Part shown: piece by piece, positions 49,550 through 59,525 of the stretch
How positions within the stretch are numbered: the first letter of the stretch is position 1
Layout of the letters: the number at the start of each line of letters is the position of its first letter
Assembly (NCBI GenBank): GCA_030431875.1
Contig: JAUIIG010000009.1
Span: 1-64,000, forward strand
Source of the DNA: Alphaproteobacteria bacterium
Lineage (GTDB): Bacteria > Pseudomonadota > Alphaproteobacteria > Sphingomonadales > Sphingomonadaceae
Length of the DNA: 64,000 bases
Reading direction: 5' to 3'
Notes under the pieces: model-generated
What the model saw: the letters and a program-made list of their open reading frames with translations, nothing else
Database searches by the model: none
Told to the model about the DNA's origin: nothing
Translations under genes and position numbers: made by a program

Positions 49550-50782
49550 ATGACGGAACAAGCGAGCGGGGCAGCCCCCGTTACATCCAGCGAACGCGTT
49601 GGCGAACTCGACGTGCTGCGCGGTTTTGCGTTGCTCGGCGTGTTGATCGCCAATTTCGTCTGGTGGTCCTTCGGTGAGAATACCGCACTGCCCGCCCAGA
49701 CCGAGGCCTTTGCGCAGGATTCCGGCAATATTGCCGCGATCGTGTTCACCGATGTCTTCGTCTCCGACAAGGCCAACACCCTGTTCGCCTTCCTCTTCGG
49801 TGTCGGCTTCTGGGTGCAGATGCAGCGCCTGGAAGAGCGCGGGGCGGCCTTCGCCTATATCTATACGCGGCGGCTATTCGTGCTGCTGGTGTTCGGCCTG
49901 ATCAACCTGTTCCTGATCTGGCCGTGGGACATCCTCAACCTCTACGCCATCACCGGCTTCCTGCTGTTCGCCCTGCGCGGCATGTCGGCCCGCGCCATGC
50001 TGGGCGTGGGCCTGACACTGGCACTGCTGGGCAAGCCGCTGGTGCAATGGGTGACGGACCTGCTCGGCTGGGTCGAACCGGCGGAGGAAATGGCCTTCGG
50101 CGAGGCGGCGATTGCCATGCGGCAGGATGCCTATGTCAACGGCAGCTATTTCGAATGGGTCGAGGCCACGGCCCGTCTCGTCTGGTACGACTGGATCGCC
50201 AACGGGCTGATCGTTGCCTGGATACTCTACGCGCTGGGACGCTTCCTTGTCGGAGCCTATGTCGCACGGCAGGGCTGGCTGCAGCGCGCTGGCGAACTGC
50301 TGCCGCAGATCCGCAGGATTTTCTTCGTGGCATTTCCCCTGGGTGTAGCCATCGAAGTCCTGCGGGTGGCCGTGGGCGAGGCCGAACTGATCGACGCCCC
50401 GGCATGGGTGGCGAAATGGATGCACGTGGTCGGCGTGCCGGTGCTCGACCTGGGCTATGCCACGGGCCTGATCCTGCTGTTCCACTCCTCGCGCTTCGGC
50501 ATACTGGCGCGCATGTTCGGCCCCGTCGGACGCATGGCGCTGACCAATTACCTGGTGCAGGGCGTCTTCATCGGGCTGGTGCTCTATGGCTTCCACGGCG
50601 GACTGGCACTGGCGGGGATGATCGCCCCTAAGGTGGTGCTCGGCCTGTGCTTCGGTTTCTTCGCGCTGCAAACCCTGTTCAGCCACTGGTGGCTAGGCCG
50701 CTATCGCTTCGGTCCGATGGAATGGCTGTGGCGGGCGCTGACCTATGGCGAGCGTCCGGTGATGCGCGTTCAGCCCGCCTGA
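49550..50782 (+). CDS. DUF418 domain membrane protein
   Basis: [48 protein letters not shown]-terminal [26 protein letters not shown]. Confidence 0.92.
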   Translation: MTEQASGAAPVTSSERVGELDVLRGFALLGVLIANFVWWSFGENTALPAQTEAFAQDSGNIAAIVFTDVFVSDKANTLFAFLFGVGFWVQMQRLEERGAAFAYIYTRRLFVLLVFGLINLFLIWPWDILNLYAITGFLLFALRGMSARAMLGVGLTLALLGKPLVQWVTDLLGWVEPAEEMAFGEAAIAMRQDAYVNGSYFEWVEATARLVWYDWIANGLIVAWILYALGRFLVGAYVARQGWLQRAGELLPQIRRIFFVAFPLGVAIEVLRVAVGEAELIDAPAWVAKWMHVVGVPVLDLGYATGLILLFHSSRFGILARMFGPVGRMALTNYLVQGVFIGLVLYGFHGGLALAGMIAPKVVLGLCFGFFALQTLFSHWWLGRYRFGPMEWLWRALTYGERPVMRVQPA

Positions 50783-52017
50783 GCGGAGGCCTCTGCCGCT
50801 TCGCGGTCGAGCTGCGCGCGGCTCTTCTTCTCGGCGGCGGTCTTCAGCTGGCCGCAGGCAGCGTCGATATCGCGGCCGCGCGGGGTGCGCACCGGCGCTG
50901 AAATGCCGCCTTCGAAGACGATGTTGGAGAAGGCCTTGATCCGTTCGGGCGTCGAGCATTCGTAGACTGCGCCGGGCCACGGATTGAACGGGATCAGGTT
51001 GACCTTCGCCGGCAGCTTGTACTGCTTGAGCAGCCGGACAAGCTCGCGCGCGTGCTCGTCGCTGTCGTTCTTGTCCTTCAGCATGACATATTCAAAGGTG
51101 ATCCGCCGTGCATTGCTGGCGCCGGGATAGTCCGCACAGGCCTGCAGCAGATCTTCCAGCCCGTACTTCTTGTTGATCGGCACGATCTCGTCGCGGATTT
51201 CCTTCGTCACCGCGTGCAGCGACACGGCCAGGTTCACGCCGATTTCCTCGCCGCAGCGCGCCATCGCGGGCACGACGCCACTGGTCGACAGGGTAATGCG
51301 GCGCTTGGACAGGGCAAGGCCGTCACCGTCCATCACCAGCTGCAGCGCGCCCTTTACGTTGTCGAAATTGTACAGCGGTTCGCCCATGCCCATCATCACG
51401 ATGTTGGTGAGCAGGCGGCCGTCCGAGGTGTAGTGGCCGGCATCCTCGGTACCATCGAGGCCGGCCATGCTGCCCTTGGGCCATTCGCCCAGTGCATCTC
51501 GCGCCAGCATTACCTGGCCGACGATCTCGCCGGGGGTGAGGTTGCGCACCAGCCGCATGGTGCCAGTGTGGCAGAAACGGCAGTTGAGCGTGCAACCGAC
51601 CTGGCTGGAAACGCACAGCGTCCCGCGATCGGCATCGGGGATGAAGACCATTTCGAAATCGTGGCCGTCCGCCGTGCGCAGCAGCCACTTGCGGGTGCCG
51701 TCGGTGGAATGCTGCGCCTCGACCACTTCGGGGCGGCCGATCACGAAGCGTTCGGCCAGCCACGGGCGCATGGTCTTGGCGATGTCGGTCATCGCCTCGA
51801 AATCCGTCACGCCGCGGTGGTACAGCCAGTGGAACACCTGCTTGGCGCGAAGCTTTGCCTGTTTCTTGTCGAGACCCGCGCCTTCGAACAGGGCGGCAAT
51901 GTCCTTCTTCGGCAGGCCGATCAGGTCCACGCGCCCGTCCTCGCGCGGCGTAATGTCACGCGCGACGGGAACCGGGTCTACCTGCCCGGGGATGGTCATG
52001 AGCTGTGTATCGGCCAT
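50770..52017 (-). CDS. rlmN: 23S rRNA (adenine-2503-C2)-methyltransferase
   Basis: Radical [51 protein letters not shown]. Confidence 0.97.
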   Translation of the reverse strand: MADTQLMTIPGQVDPVPVARDITPREDGRVDLIGLPKKDIAALFEGAGLDKKQAKLRAKQVFHWLYHRGVTDFEAMTDIAKTMRPWLAERFVIGRPEVVEAQHSTDGTRKWLLRTADGHDFEMVFIPDADRGTLCVSSQVGCTLNCRFCHTGTMRLVRNLTPGEIVGQVMLARDALGEWPKGSMAGLDGTEDAGHYTSDGRLLTNIVMMGMGEPLYNFDNVKGALQLVMDGDGLALSKRRITLSTSGVVPAMARCGEEIGVNLAVSLHAVTKEIRDEIVPINKKYGLEDLLQACADYPGASNARRITFEYVMLKDKNDSDEHARELVRLLKQYKLPAKVNLIPFNPWPGAVYECSTPERIKAFSNIVFEGGISAPVRTPRGRDIDAACGQLKTAAEKKSRAQLDREAAEASAQAG

Positions 52018-52053
52018 GGGAGGCGCGCATATAGGCGCAAGATGCCCGCTTGC

Positions 52054-52788
52054 CTAGCCGTTGCTCCGCAGCCAGCCGGTGATCGAGAACCGCGCGCCGC
52101 CGGCGTAGGGCGCAACGGGGGATACGCTGTGCAGCCGGGGCACGCGGAACAGGTTCATCGCGTTGAAGCGCGGCATCAGCGCCTGTTCGACATCGCCGTT
52201 CTCGGCATGGAACATCAGCAGGCCGCCCCAATGGGTCTGCCAGCCGGGTGTCAGGCCCAGCACGTAGGCGGCGTGACGGTGTTTGCCGGCGACGTTGTCG
52301 TCATGCGCGGTCAGGAAATGTTCGGGCAGGTAACGGGTCGCCTGGCCATCGGCGAGGGCAATGGCGTCATCGCCCGTCACCCGGCGGAACAGTTCCAGCC
52401 ACGGCTCGGAATTGACCGCCTCCAGGAACCGGTCGACCGGCCATTGGCGCTCTTCCCGCTCGGCCTGCTGATCCGCCACGCGCACGGTGTCATAGGCATA
52501 CTGGAATCCGTCGCGGGCGCCGGCATTGATGGCTTCGCGCAACTGTCCGGCCTTGGCCGGATCGGCATCGAGTGCGGCAATCGAATCCGGCCCAAGATCC
52601 CAGACCTTGTCGCCCTGGTTGAGCACGCGCCACCACTCGGCCTCGTCACGCAGCCAGTCGTGCAGGTGTTGGGCCGTGCGCTTTGGCAGGACGTTTTCCA
52701 GCCGGACAAAGCCACTTGTGGCAAAGTCTGCTGCGGCCTGTTTCAACCGGGTCCTGCCCACGGCGGGGGCAAAATCGTAAGTAGCCAT
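52054..52788 (-). CDS. 2OG-Fe(II) oxygenase (prolyl hydroxylase-like)
   Basis: YLPEHFLTAHDDNVAGKHRHAAYVLGLTPGWQTHWGGLLMFH...HSVSPVAPYAGGARFSITGWLR. Confidence 0.85.
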   Translation of the reverse strand: MATYDFAPAVGRTRLKQAAADFATSGFVRLENVLPKRTAQHLHDWLRDEAEWWRVLNQGDKVWDLGPDSIAALDADPAKAGQLREAINAGARDGFQYAYDTVRVADQQAEREERQWPVDRFLEAVNSEPWLELFRRVTGDDAIALADGQATRYLPEHFLTAHDDNVAGKHRHAAYVLGLTPGWQTHWGGLLMFHAENGDVEQALMPRFNAMNLFRVPRLHSVSPVAPYAGGARFSITGWLRSNG

Positions 52789-52985
52789 ATTGGAGCTGCA
52801 ATCCCTCCCACACAGACCACCGTCCCTCTGTCAGCTGTGCAGGCAGCCCCTCCTGCATTGGCCAACGGACCATGGCGGTCATTTCCGTGGGAGGTAATAG
52901 CACCTCTGCGGCGCGCTGGATTGTCGTTCGTCGACAACTGTAGGCGACTGGCAGATCAGACTTAAATCAAAGCGCTACGGCGGGA

Positions 52986-53381
52986 TCAGTCCTGCGGCGG
53001 AAGCGGATTTTCCAGGTCCTGCCCGAACATCACCCGATGCCCGTCCGGCGTGCGCACGCCGAACTCGCGCATGCCCCACTCCTTGTCATCTGGGTGGGAA
53101 AGGAAATCGACCGAGCCTTGTCGGATCTCTTCATAGTAAGCATCGATATCGTCAAACTCGATGTAACCGAAGTACTGGTGGTCACCGAGATCGGGCACGG
53201 GAATGGCGTCGGGGCAGGACCCCAGCATGATCATGCAGCGCCCGCGCTTGACGAACACCCAGCCGCCTAGATCACGCAGCTTGTCGAACTTCATGACGTC
53301 GATCCACCAGCGCGCCGTCGTCATGGCGTCGGGCACGGCAAGGACGAAGTTCAAGCCGGTGATCGTCGGGCGATCGCTCAT
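52986..53381 (-). CDS. VOC (glyoxalase/bleomycin resistance) family protein
   Basis: LNFVLAVPDAMTTARWWIDVMKF; GYIEFDDIDAYYEEIRQ; FGVRTPDGHRVMFGQ. Confidence 0.88.
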   Translation of the reverse strand: MSDRPTITGLNFVLAVPDAMTTARWWIDVMKFDKLRDLGGWVFVKRGRCMIMLGSCPDAIPVPDLGDHQYFGYIEFDDIDAYYEEIRQGSVDFLSHPDDKEWGMREFGVRTPDGHRVMFGQDLENPLPPQD

Positions 53382-53860
53382 TGCCCCGCACAGCCTACGG
53401 CGGCGGCATCCAAAGCAGTGGCAGCGCCCGAGAGGGTATAGCGATCGGTAAAGCGGTTGCCGCGGTTGTCCGTGGCGCTGATGCTCATGGTGCTGCCGCC
53501 TCGCATGGCAGCGACAATGGCCGCATCCGCTCCAGCATCGCTGGCCCAGGCATCGTTGCCGCCGCCGGTCAGGTCGAACCGCTGGCCGCCGATGGCGAGC
53601 CGCACACGGGGATTGGCAGACAGCTCGCGACTGAGGCGGAAATGGACCTGGCCGCGCACCTGCCGGTCGGGCCAGTTGCCGACGCTGGCAAAGGGTTCGA
53701 AATCGCGCCGATTGCGGTTGCTGTCGGCTGCGGCGATGGCATAGCAGCGCGGCACGTCAGGGTCGCGGAAAGCGCCCCACATGCCGAACACGCCCAGGCT
53801 GTCTCGCGCGGCGATTGGACTCGCCATCAACAGCAGGATCAGGGGAAGGACGCGGCGCAT
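53378..53860 (-). CDS. Secreted hypothetical protein (invasion-associated-locus-B-like pattern)
   Basis: Signal peptide; LGVFGMWGAFRDPDVPRCYAIA... Confidence 0.6.
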   Translation of the reverse strand: MRRVLPLILLLMASPIAARDSLGVFGMWGAFRDPDVPRCYAIAAADSNRNRRDFEPFASVGNWPDRQVRGQVHFRLSRELSANPRVRLAIGGQRFDLTGGGNDAWASDAGADAAIVAAMRGGSTMSISATDNRGNRFTDRYTLSGAATALDAAAVGCAGQ

Positions 53861-54055
53861 ATATTCCCCATAGTCGAAGGAAGCATCGGGTCAAAATCGT
53901 ACGCGTCGAATCCGGTTTTTCTGGTCAATTCGCGCGATTTATGGCAAAAGAATCGGGCGGGAAGAGGCACCGGGTAACCTGGCCTGAAGGGCGCGATGGT
54001 CGCGCCTCAACATGGAAGGCGCCGCCCGGAACTCCCCCCAGCGGCGATTGCTGCG

Positions 54056-54706
54056 ATGAGCCTCTTAGCTGACTACAATCTGCCCTTTGCGATTGCCTTC
54101 GGGGCAATGCTGCTGCTCGCGGTGATCCAGATCATCGGAGTGGGCGATTTGTTCGATCTCGACGCCGATCTCGACGTTGATGCCGATCTCGACTCACCTG
54201 CCGAATTTGACGGCAGCGCTTCGATCATGGGCGGGATCACGACCTTGCTGGGAATTGGCCGCGTGCCATTCCTGATCTGGTTGATGACCTTCCTGTTCCT
54301 GTTCGCCAGCATCGGGGTGAGCATCCAGTCGCTGGCAGGAAACCTGCTCGGCGCGCCGCTTGATGCGCTGCTGGCGGCAGTGGCCACCTTCGGGGTGACA
54401 TTGCCGGCCACGGCCACCCTCGTGCGGCCGCTGGGACGGATCCTGCCGCAGGACGAGACCAGCGCAGTTGGGATCGACAGCCTTGTCGGCAGGCGCGCAA
54501 CCGTGACCACCGGCAAGGCCCGCCAGGGCTATCCCGCCCGCGCCAAGGTCTACGACCGGCACGGCCAGACGCATCACGTCATGGTCGAGCCACACGAGGC
54601 CGGAAGCGAATTCCACGAAGGTGACCAGGTGCTGCTGGTGCGCCGCGAAGGCCAGACCTTCTTCGGCGTGCCGCTGGCAGAGCGCAAGCTCGCACCCGTC
54701 AACTGA
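54056..54706 (+). CDS. YqiJ/NfeD-like membrane protein with OB-fold
   Basis: TM segments, then C-terminal SLVGRRATVTTGKARQGYPARAKVYDRHGQTHHVMVEPHE...GDQVLLVRREG; upstream of flotillin gene. Confidence 0.82.
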   Translation: MSLLADYNLPFAIAFGAMLLLAVIQIIGVGDLFDLDADLDVDADLDSPAEFDGSASIMGGITTLLGIGRVPFLIWLMTFLFLFASIGVSIQSLAGNLLGAPLDALLAAVATFGVTLPATATLVRPLGRILPQDETSAVGIDSLVGRRATVTTGKARQGYPARAKVYDRHGQTHHVMVEPHEAGSEFHEGDQVLLVRREGQTFFGVPLAERKLAPVN

Positions 54707-54765
54707 TCCCGGCGGCTGGCTGACGCCAGTCGGGCGACCCATGAATTGAAGAAAGAGAGAGAAAT

Positions 54766-56514
54766 ATGCTGGAGAATATCACTTCAACCCCGATGGTACT
54801 GGGCGGCGGCGCAATCGTCGCCATCATTGCCTTCCTCATCTTCCTGACCAAGCTCTACAAGCGAGCCTCGAAGGAAATCGCCTTCGTGCGGACGGGTGTG
54901 GGCGGCGAGAAGGTGGTGATGAACGGCGGTGCCCTGGTGCTGCCGGTCTTCCACGAGACCATGCCGGTCAACATGAACACCTTGGTGCTTTCGGTCATCC
55001 GCCGCGATGGCGAAGCCCTGATCACGCTCGATCGCCTTCGTATCGACGTGAAGGCGGAGTTCTACGTCCGCGTGAAGCCTGACGCCGAGGCCATTGCCAT
55101 GGCCGCGCAAACGCTGGGCCACCGGACGATGCAACCGGACATGCTGAAGGACCTGGTCGAAGGCAAGTTCGTCGACGCGCTGCGCTCTGTCGCTGCCGGT
55201 ATGACGATGAACGAGCTGCACGAGCAGCGTGCCGACTTCGTCCAGAAGGTGCAGCAGGTGTCGTCGAACGACCTCGCCATGAACGGCCTGGAGCTGGAAT
55301 CGGTCTCGCTGACCGGTCTCGACCAGACCAGCATCGAGCACTTCAACGCCAACAACGCCTTCGACGCCGAAGGTCTCACGAAGCTGACCGAGCAGATCGA
55401 GGCGCGCAAGAAGCTGCGCAACGACATCGAGCAGGACACGCGTGTGCAGATGGAGACGAAGAACCTCGAGGCGGATACGCGTTCGTTCGAGATCGGTCGT
55501 GACAAGGAATATGCGCGACTGCAGCAGGAACGCGAAGTCGAGGTGCGGCGTGCCGCGCAGATGTCCGAGATCGCCCGTGAACAGGCCGAGCGCCAGCGCG
55601 AAGCCGATGCCGCACGGATCGAGGCCAAGAAGCTCGTCGACGCGCAGCAGATCGAAGCTGACCGGCTGGTGGAAGAGGCTCGCATCGACCAGGTGCGCGC
55701 GCTCGAGATCGCCCGCCAGGAACAGCAGATCGCGGTGCAGAACAAGTCGCGCGAGGAAAGCCAGGCCAAGGCCGAAGCAGACGCGGCACGCGCCAAGGCA
55801 GTGCAGGCCGAAGAGCAGGTCGCCACGGCCCGCGAAAGCGAGATCGCCGAGCGTCAGAAGAAGATCGAGCTGATCGAAGCGGCCAAGCAGGCCGAGCGTG
55901 ACGCAATCAAGATCCGCGTCGACGCCGAGGCAGACCGCGATGCCGCGACCAACCGTGCCGAAGCCATCCGCCGTGAGGCAGAAGGTGAAGCCGACGCGAC
56001 CAAGCTGCGCGCCGAAGCAGACCGGGTGAAGTTCGAAGTCGAAGCTGCCGGCCAGCGCGCCGTCAACGAAGCTGCGAACATCCTGTCGATGGACCAGATC
56101 AGCCTGCAGACGAAGCTGGCCTTGCTGAAGGTGCTGCCGGACGTGATCCGCGAAAGCGCCAAGCCGATGGAAGCGATCGACAGCATCAAGATCGTGCAGG
56201 TCGACGGCCTGACCCAGAAGACCGGCCCGGCCGGTTCGACGGGCGGCGCTGGCAGCGGCGGCGGTTCGGGCAACCTTGCCAACGACGCCGTGGCCGCAGC
56301 CCTGGCCTACCGCGCGCAGGCGCCGGTGCTCGACGGGCTGATGAAGGAACTTGGCCTCGATGGCTCCTCGCTCGGCAAACTGGTCGAGGGGGCTGCACAG
56401 GCTACCTCGGACGTCATGCCCGACCTGACCGACGAGGAGGCAACGCCTTCGCTGTTCGACAAGGACGGTGGCAAGGACGCTGGAAAGGACGACGCGGCGG
56501 AAGCCGCCGAGTAA
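54766..56514 (+). CDS. Flotillin family protein (YqiK-like)
   Basis: SPFH N-terminus FVRTGVGGEKVVMNGGALVLPVFHETMPVNMNTLVLSV; long EA-rich coiled coil. Confidence 0.93.
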   Translation: MLENITSTPMVLGGGAIVAIIAFLIFLTKLYKRASKEIAFVRTGVGGEKVVMNGGALVLPVFHETMPVNMNTLVLSVIRRDGEALITLDRLRIDVKAEFYVRVKPDAEAIAMAAQTLGHRTMQPDMLKDLVEGKFVDALRSVAAGMTMNELHEQRADFVQKVQQVSSNDLAMNGLELESVSLTGLDQTSIEHFNANNAFDAEGLTKLTEQIEARKKLRNDIEQDTRVQMETKNLEADTRSFEIGRDKEYARLQQEREVEVRRAAQMSEIAREQAERQREADAARIEAKKLVDAQQIEADRLVEEARIDQVRALEIARQEQQIAVQNKSREESQAKAEADAARAKAVQAEEQVATARESEIAERQKKIELIEAAKQAERDAIKIRVDAEADRDAATNRAEAIRREAEGEADATKLRAEADRVKFEVEAAGQRAVNEAANILSMDQISLQTKLALLKVLPDVIRESAKPMEAIDSIKIVQVDGLTQKTGPAGSTGGAGSGGGSGNLANDAVAAALAYRAQAPVLDGLMKELGLDGSSLGKLVEGAAQATSDVMPDLTDEEATPSLFDKDGGKDAGKDDAAEAAE

Positions 56515-56535
56515 CCAACCTCCGGCACAAGCAAG

Positions 56536-56570
56536 AAGGGGCGCAGCACCAGGCTGCGCCCCTTTTGCTT
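56536..56570 (+). terminator. Rho-independent terminator after flotillin gene
   Basis: Perfect 12-bp stem AAGGGGCGCAGC-accag-GCTGCGCCCCTT followed by TTGCTTT. Confidence 0.85.
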
Positions 56571-56586
56571 TGCCTGCCGTTCGCGA

Positions 56587-57171
56587 TCAGTCGGCCTGCA
56601 ACGCTTCGATCTCGTCGATCTGCCCCTGCAACTGCCGCGCGGCGCGCTTGTTGAGCAGGTAGACGAAGGCAAAGAACACGGCGGTCAGGCCCATCGGCCT
56701 CACCACGTCCATCGGCGGCCAAGCCCACTGCGCCATGGGCAGCGACAGCATGGGTGAGGCGTAGAGTACCACGATGCCGGGGATCAGCGGCAGCAGGTAC
56801 CAGGTGAAAATACTGTCGAGCGCATCACGCTGGCGCACCAGTTCGCGCCGCTGGTAATCGAGCACCGAGAGTTGCCCGCCCTGTTCCATCGGGGTGAGCG
56901 GGCTGGCGCGGCGGTGCAGCTGCCACAGGATCACCAGCGTGCCGCCTACAGTCAGTGCGCAGCCGATCCGCAAGGCCTCCAACGGTGCGGTGACCATGCC
57001 GAAGCCGAATGCGACCAGCACGAAGATCCCGGCCGCATATTCGATCCAGTTGCGGCGCACGATCTTGCGGCGGAACCTGTCGGCGCGGCCGCGCAGTTCC
57101 TCCAGCGGGGGCAGGGGGGCTGCGGCTGCGCCGTCCTGCCAACTGCCACGGACAAATTCTTCAGGGGTCAT
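56587..57171 (-). CDS. Membrane hypothetical protein coupled to ECF sigma factor (possible anti-sigma partner)
   Basis: TM segments; start overlaps the stop of the sigma factor gene. Confidence 0.65.
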   Translation of the reverse strand: MTPEEFVRGSWQDGAAAAPLPPLEELRGRADRFRRKIVRRNWIEYAAGIFVLVAFGFGMVTAPLEALRIGCALTVGGTLVILWQLHRRASPLTPMEQGGQLSVLDYQRRELVRQRDALDSIFTWYLLPLIPGIVVLYASPMLSLPMAQWAWPPMDVVRPMGLTAVFFAFVYLLNKRAARQLQGQIDEIEALQAD

Positions 57172-57719
57172 TGGTCACTTCCTTCGGTATGGATTGCCTC
57201 TGCGAGCAGCGCCTTCAGGCGATGAATACGCGTGGCGACGGCTCCGGCGGAAAGGCCGGTAACCTCGCCGATTTCCTCGGCAGTCAGTTCTTCGAGATAG
57301 AGCAGCATCACCTGCCGGTCGGCGGGCTTGAGGCGATGGATCATGGCGAGCAGCCGCCGTCGCAATTGCGATTCCTCGGTAGCTGCGGCCTGGTTATCGG
57401 CTGAAGGGAGTTCGGCGATCGCATCCAGCCCCACCAGCGCTGCCGGTTTCGCCCGGCGGCTGGCCTGGATGTGGCTGACAGCGACATTGTGGCCGATGCG
57501 GTAGACCCAGCTGCGCACCGAACACTGGCCTTCGAAATATTCGAAACTGCGCCACAGGGCAGCGTGGATATCCTGCACCAGGTCGCGGGCGAGGTCAGGG
57601 TCCGCCTCGTACCCGCGTGCAAGTCGCTCAATCGCACCGCCGAATTGCTCGGCGGCGTCGCGATAGGCCTCGTCCTGCGAAAGTGCGGTCGGTTCCAAGC
57701 GGTTATTCCCTCGTGCCAT
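57168..57719 (-). CDS. ECF-type RNA polymerase sigma factor
   Basis: DLVQDIHAALWRSFEYFEGQCSVRSWVYRIGHNVAVSHI; LTAEEIGEVTGLSAGAVATRIHRLKALL. Confidence 0.92.
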   Translation of the reverse strand: MARGNNRLEPTALSQDEAYRDAAEQFGGAIERLARGYEADPDLARDLVQDIHAALWRSFEYFEGQCSVRSWVYRIGHNVAVSHIQASRRAKPAALVGLDAIAELPSADNQAAATEESQLRRRLLAMIHRLKPADRQVMLLYLEELTAEEIGEVTGLSAGAVATRIHRLKALLAEAIHTEGSDQ

Positions 57720-57770
57720 GTGAGGGTAGTCGGCCCGCTGCCGGATGTCTTACAGATTGGACGAAATTTT

Positions 57771-57974
57771 TTATTCGCCGATCAGGTCAAGGTAAGCGAC
57801 GACGTCGTTGTCGGTGGCGAGGAACAGGCCTTCCTGTATGTCTTCAGGCTGCTGCGCCGCAAGCTCCAAGGCCTCGTGCAGAGGGCCGTAGAGCAGGGTT
57901 TCCGCCGCGCCGCCTTCGCTGTCGCGGTCGAGGAAATAGAGCCGCACGGTGGCATCCTGGTAGGTGGTGCGCAT
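57771..57974 (-). CDS. Small hypothetical protein
   Basis: 67 aa MRTTYQDATVRLYFLDRDSEGGAAETLLYGPLHEALELAAQQPEDIQEGLFLATDNDVVAYLDLIGE; stop/start-coupled to DUF4169 gene. Confidence 0.7.
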   Translation of the reverse strand: MRTTYQDATVRLYFLDRDSEGGAAETLLYGPLHEALELAAQQPEDIQEGLFLATDNDVVAYLDLIGE

Positions 57975-58156
57975 CAGTCGTCCCGTTCCAGCTTGGCACC
58001 GTCGACAATGCTTTGGAGGCGCGCTTCGTCTGCCTGTTGCGCCAGCTTTCCTGCCTTGGTCGTGCCGTGCTTGGCGCGTGCGGCGGAGGCGGCCTTGGCC
58101 TTGTCGGCCCGGTCCCGGCGTTTGCGCGCCAGCCGCAGGTTGACCACGTTGGCCAT
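57974..58156 (-). CDS. DUF4169 family protein
   Basis: MANVVNLRLARKRRDRADKAKAASAARAKHGTTKAGK; coupled to greB. Confidence 0.8.
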   Translation of the reverse strand: MANVVNLRLARKRRDRADKAKAASAARAKHGTTKAGKLAQQADEARLQSIVDGAKLERDD

Positions 58157-58644
58157 CAGTTCGGCTCCGGATAGGAAATGCTCACCACTTCCCATTCCTT
58201 TTCGCCCGCAGGCAGGCGCACGGTGCGCAGGTCGCCCACCTGCGCGCCGCGCAAGGCGCGGGCGATTGGGCTGGACCAACCGATCCGGCCAGCGCTGGCG
58301 TCCTGTTCCTTGTCGCCGACCACGGTGACCACGCGTTCCTCGTCATCCTCGTCGGCGATGGTGACGGTGGCGCCAAAGAACACGCGGCTCTTGTCCGGTT
58401 GCTGCGACGGGTCGACCACCTTGGCGTGCTTCATCACCTTGGCAAGGTAAGCCAGCTCGCGGTCGATCTCGCGCATGCGCTTGCGCCCGTAGAGGTAGTC
58501 GCCGTTCTCGCTGCGGTCGCCATTGCCCGCCGCCCAACTGACGATCTCGACGATCTCCGGACGTTCAGTTCCCAGCAGGTGGTCATAACGCGCCTTCAGC
58601 GCGGCAAGGCCTGCAGGCGTGATGGGACTGGTATTGTCGGACAT
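58156..58644 (-). CDS. greB: Transcription elongation factor GreB
   Basis: ENGDYLYGRKRMREIDRELAYL...GRIGWSSPIARALRGAQVGD. Confidence 0.92.
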   Translation of the reverse strand: MSDNTSPITPAGLAALKARYDHLLGTERPEIVEIVSWAAGNGDRSENGDYLYGRKRMREIDRELAYLAKVMKHAKVVDPSQQPDKSRVFFGATVTIADEDDEERVVTVVGDKEQDASAGRIGWSSPIARALRGAQVGDLRTVRLPAGEKEWEVVSISYPEPN

Positions 58645-58689
58645 TCCGGCGCGATACCGCGCGGCGGCAAGACTGGAAAGAGGCGCGTG

Positions 58690-59463
58690 TCAGCGGGCGG
58701 TGAATACCGTGATGTCCTGGAACGACTTGCCCTGGCCACCGCGCCAGGTGCCGGGATGGAACCCGGTCAGCTTGAGCGGTGCGGCGAGGCGAGCATAGAC
58801 GTCGGGCGCATAGGCCGTGGCTTTTTCGGGGACTTTGGCATCGTCGGCGAAGCACTGGTCGAGCACCACCTTGAACCCGTAGCGGGCGCGATGATTGGCA
58901 ATGGCAGCCTTGGCATCGTCGTCGAGGACGAAGGCGGTCACGAAGGCGATCCCGCCCGGCTTCAAAACCCGCGCGAGTTCGCTGAAGTACTGGTCGACCT
59001 CGGCAGCCTGCATGTGGGTGAAGACCGAAGTGAGGAAGGCAAAGTCGAAAGTGTCGTCATCGAAGGGGAAGCGGTAGTCCGCAGCCTCGGACGATCCGCC
59101 CTCGTTGTAACGCAGGTTGAAAACGTCGGCGTGGTGGAAACGGAAATTGGGCCACTGGGCATAGGCCTGGTTGCACCAGTCGACGCTGGGCTTGATGATT
59201 TCCAGCCCGTCAAAGCTGCCGGTGGTCAGGTAGCTCGTCAGCGGCAGGGCCATGCGGCCCGTGCCTGCACCAACGTCCAGCACGCGGTGTTCCGGCTTCA
59301 GCCCCGCATCCTTGAAATGACCGAGGAATTCCTCGCCGATGGCGCGGAAGTTGCCGGTGCCGATGGTATGCAGGTGCGGCGGAGGCAGCATGGGGTCGCT
59401 GCGGCCGGTAACGGCGCGCAGGGCGTGGGTGCCATAGCGGTAGGCGGTGCCGAGTGCTTTCAT
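58690..59463 (-). CDS. Class I SAM-dependent methyltransferase
   Basis: HRVLDVGAGTGRMALPLTSYL; ELARVLKPGGIAFVTAFVL. Confidence 0.88.
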   Translation of the reverse strand: MKALGTAYRYGTHALRAVTGRSDPMLPPPHLHTIGTGNFRAIGEEFLGHFKDAGLKPEHRVLDVGAGTGRMALPLTSYLTTGSFDGLEIIKPSVDWCNQAYAQWPNFRFHHADVFNLRYNEGGSSEAADYRFPFDDDTFDFAFLTSVFTHMQAAEVDQYFSELARVLKPGGIAFVTAFVLDDDAKAAIANHRARYGFKVVLDQCFADDAKVPEKATAYAPDVYARLAAPLKLTGFHPGTWRGGQGKSFQDITVFTAR

Positions 59464-59525
59464 GGCAACCGGATGTGAACAGGATTGGTTAATTCGTGGT
59501 TACCACAACCTGTCGGGGCGGCAAT

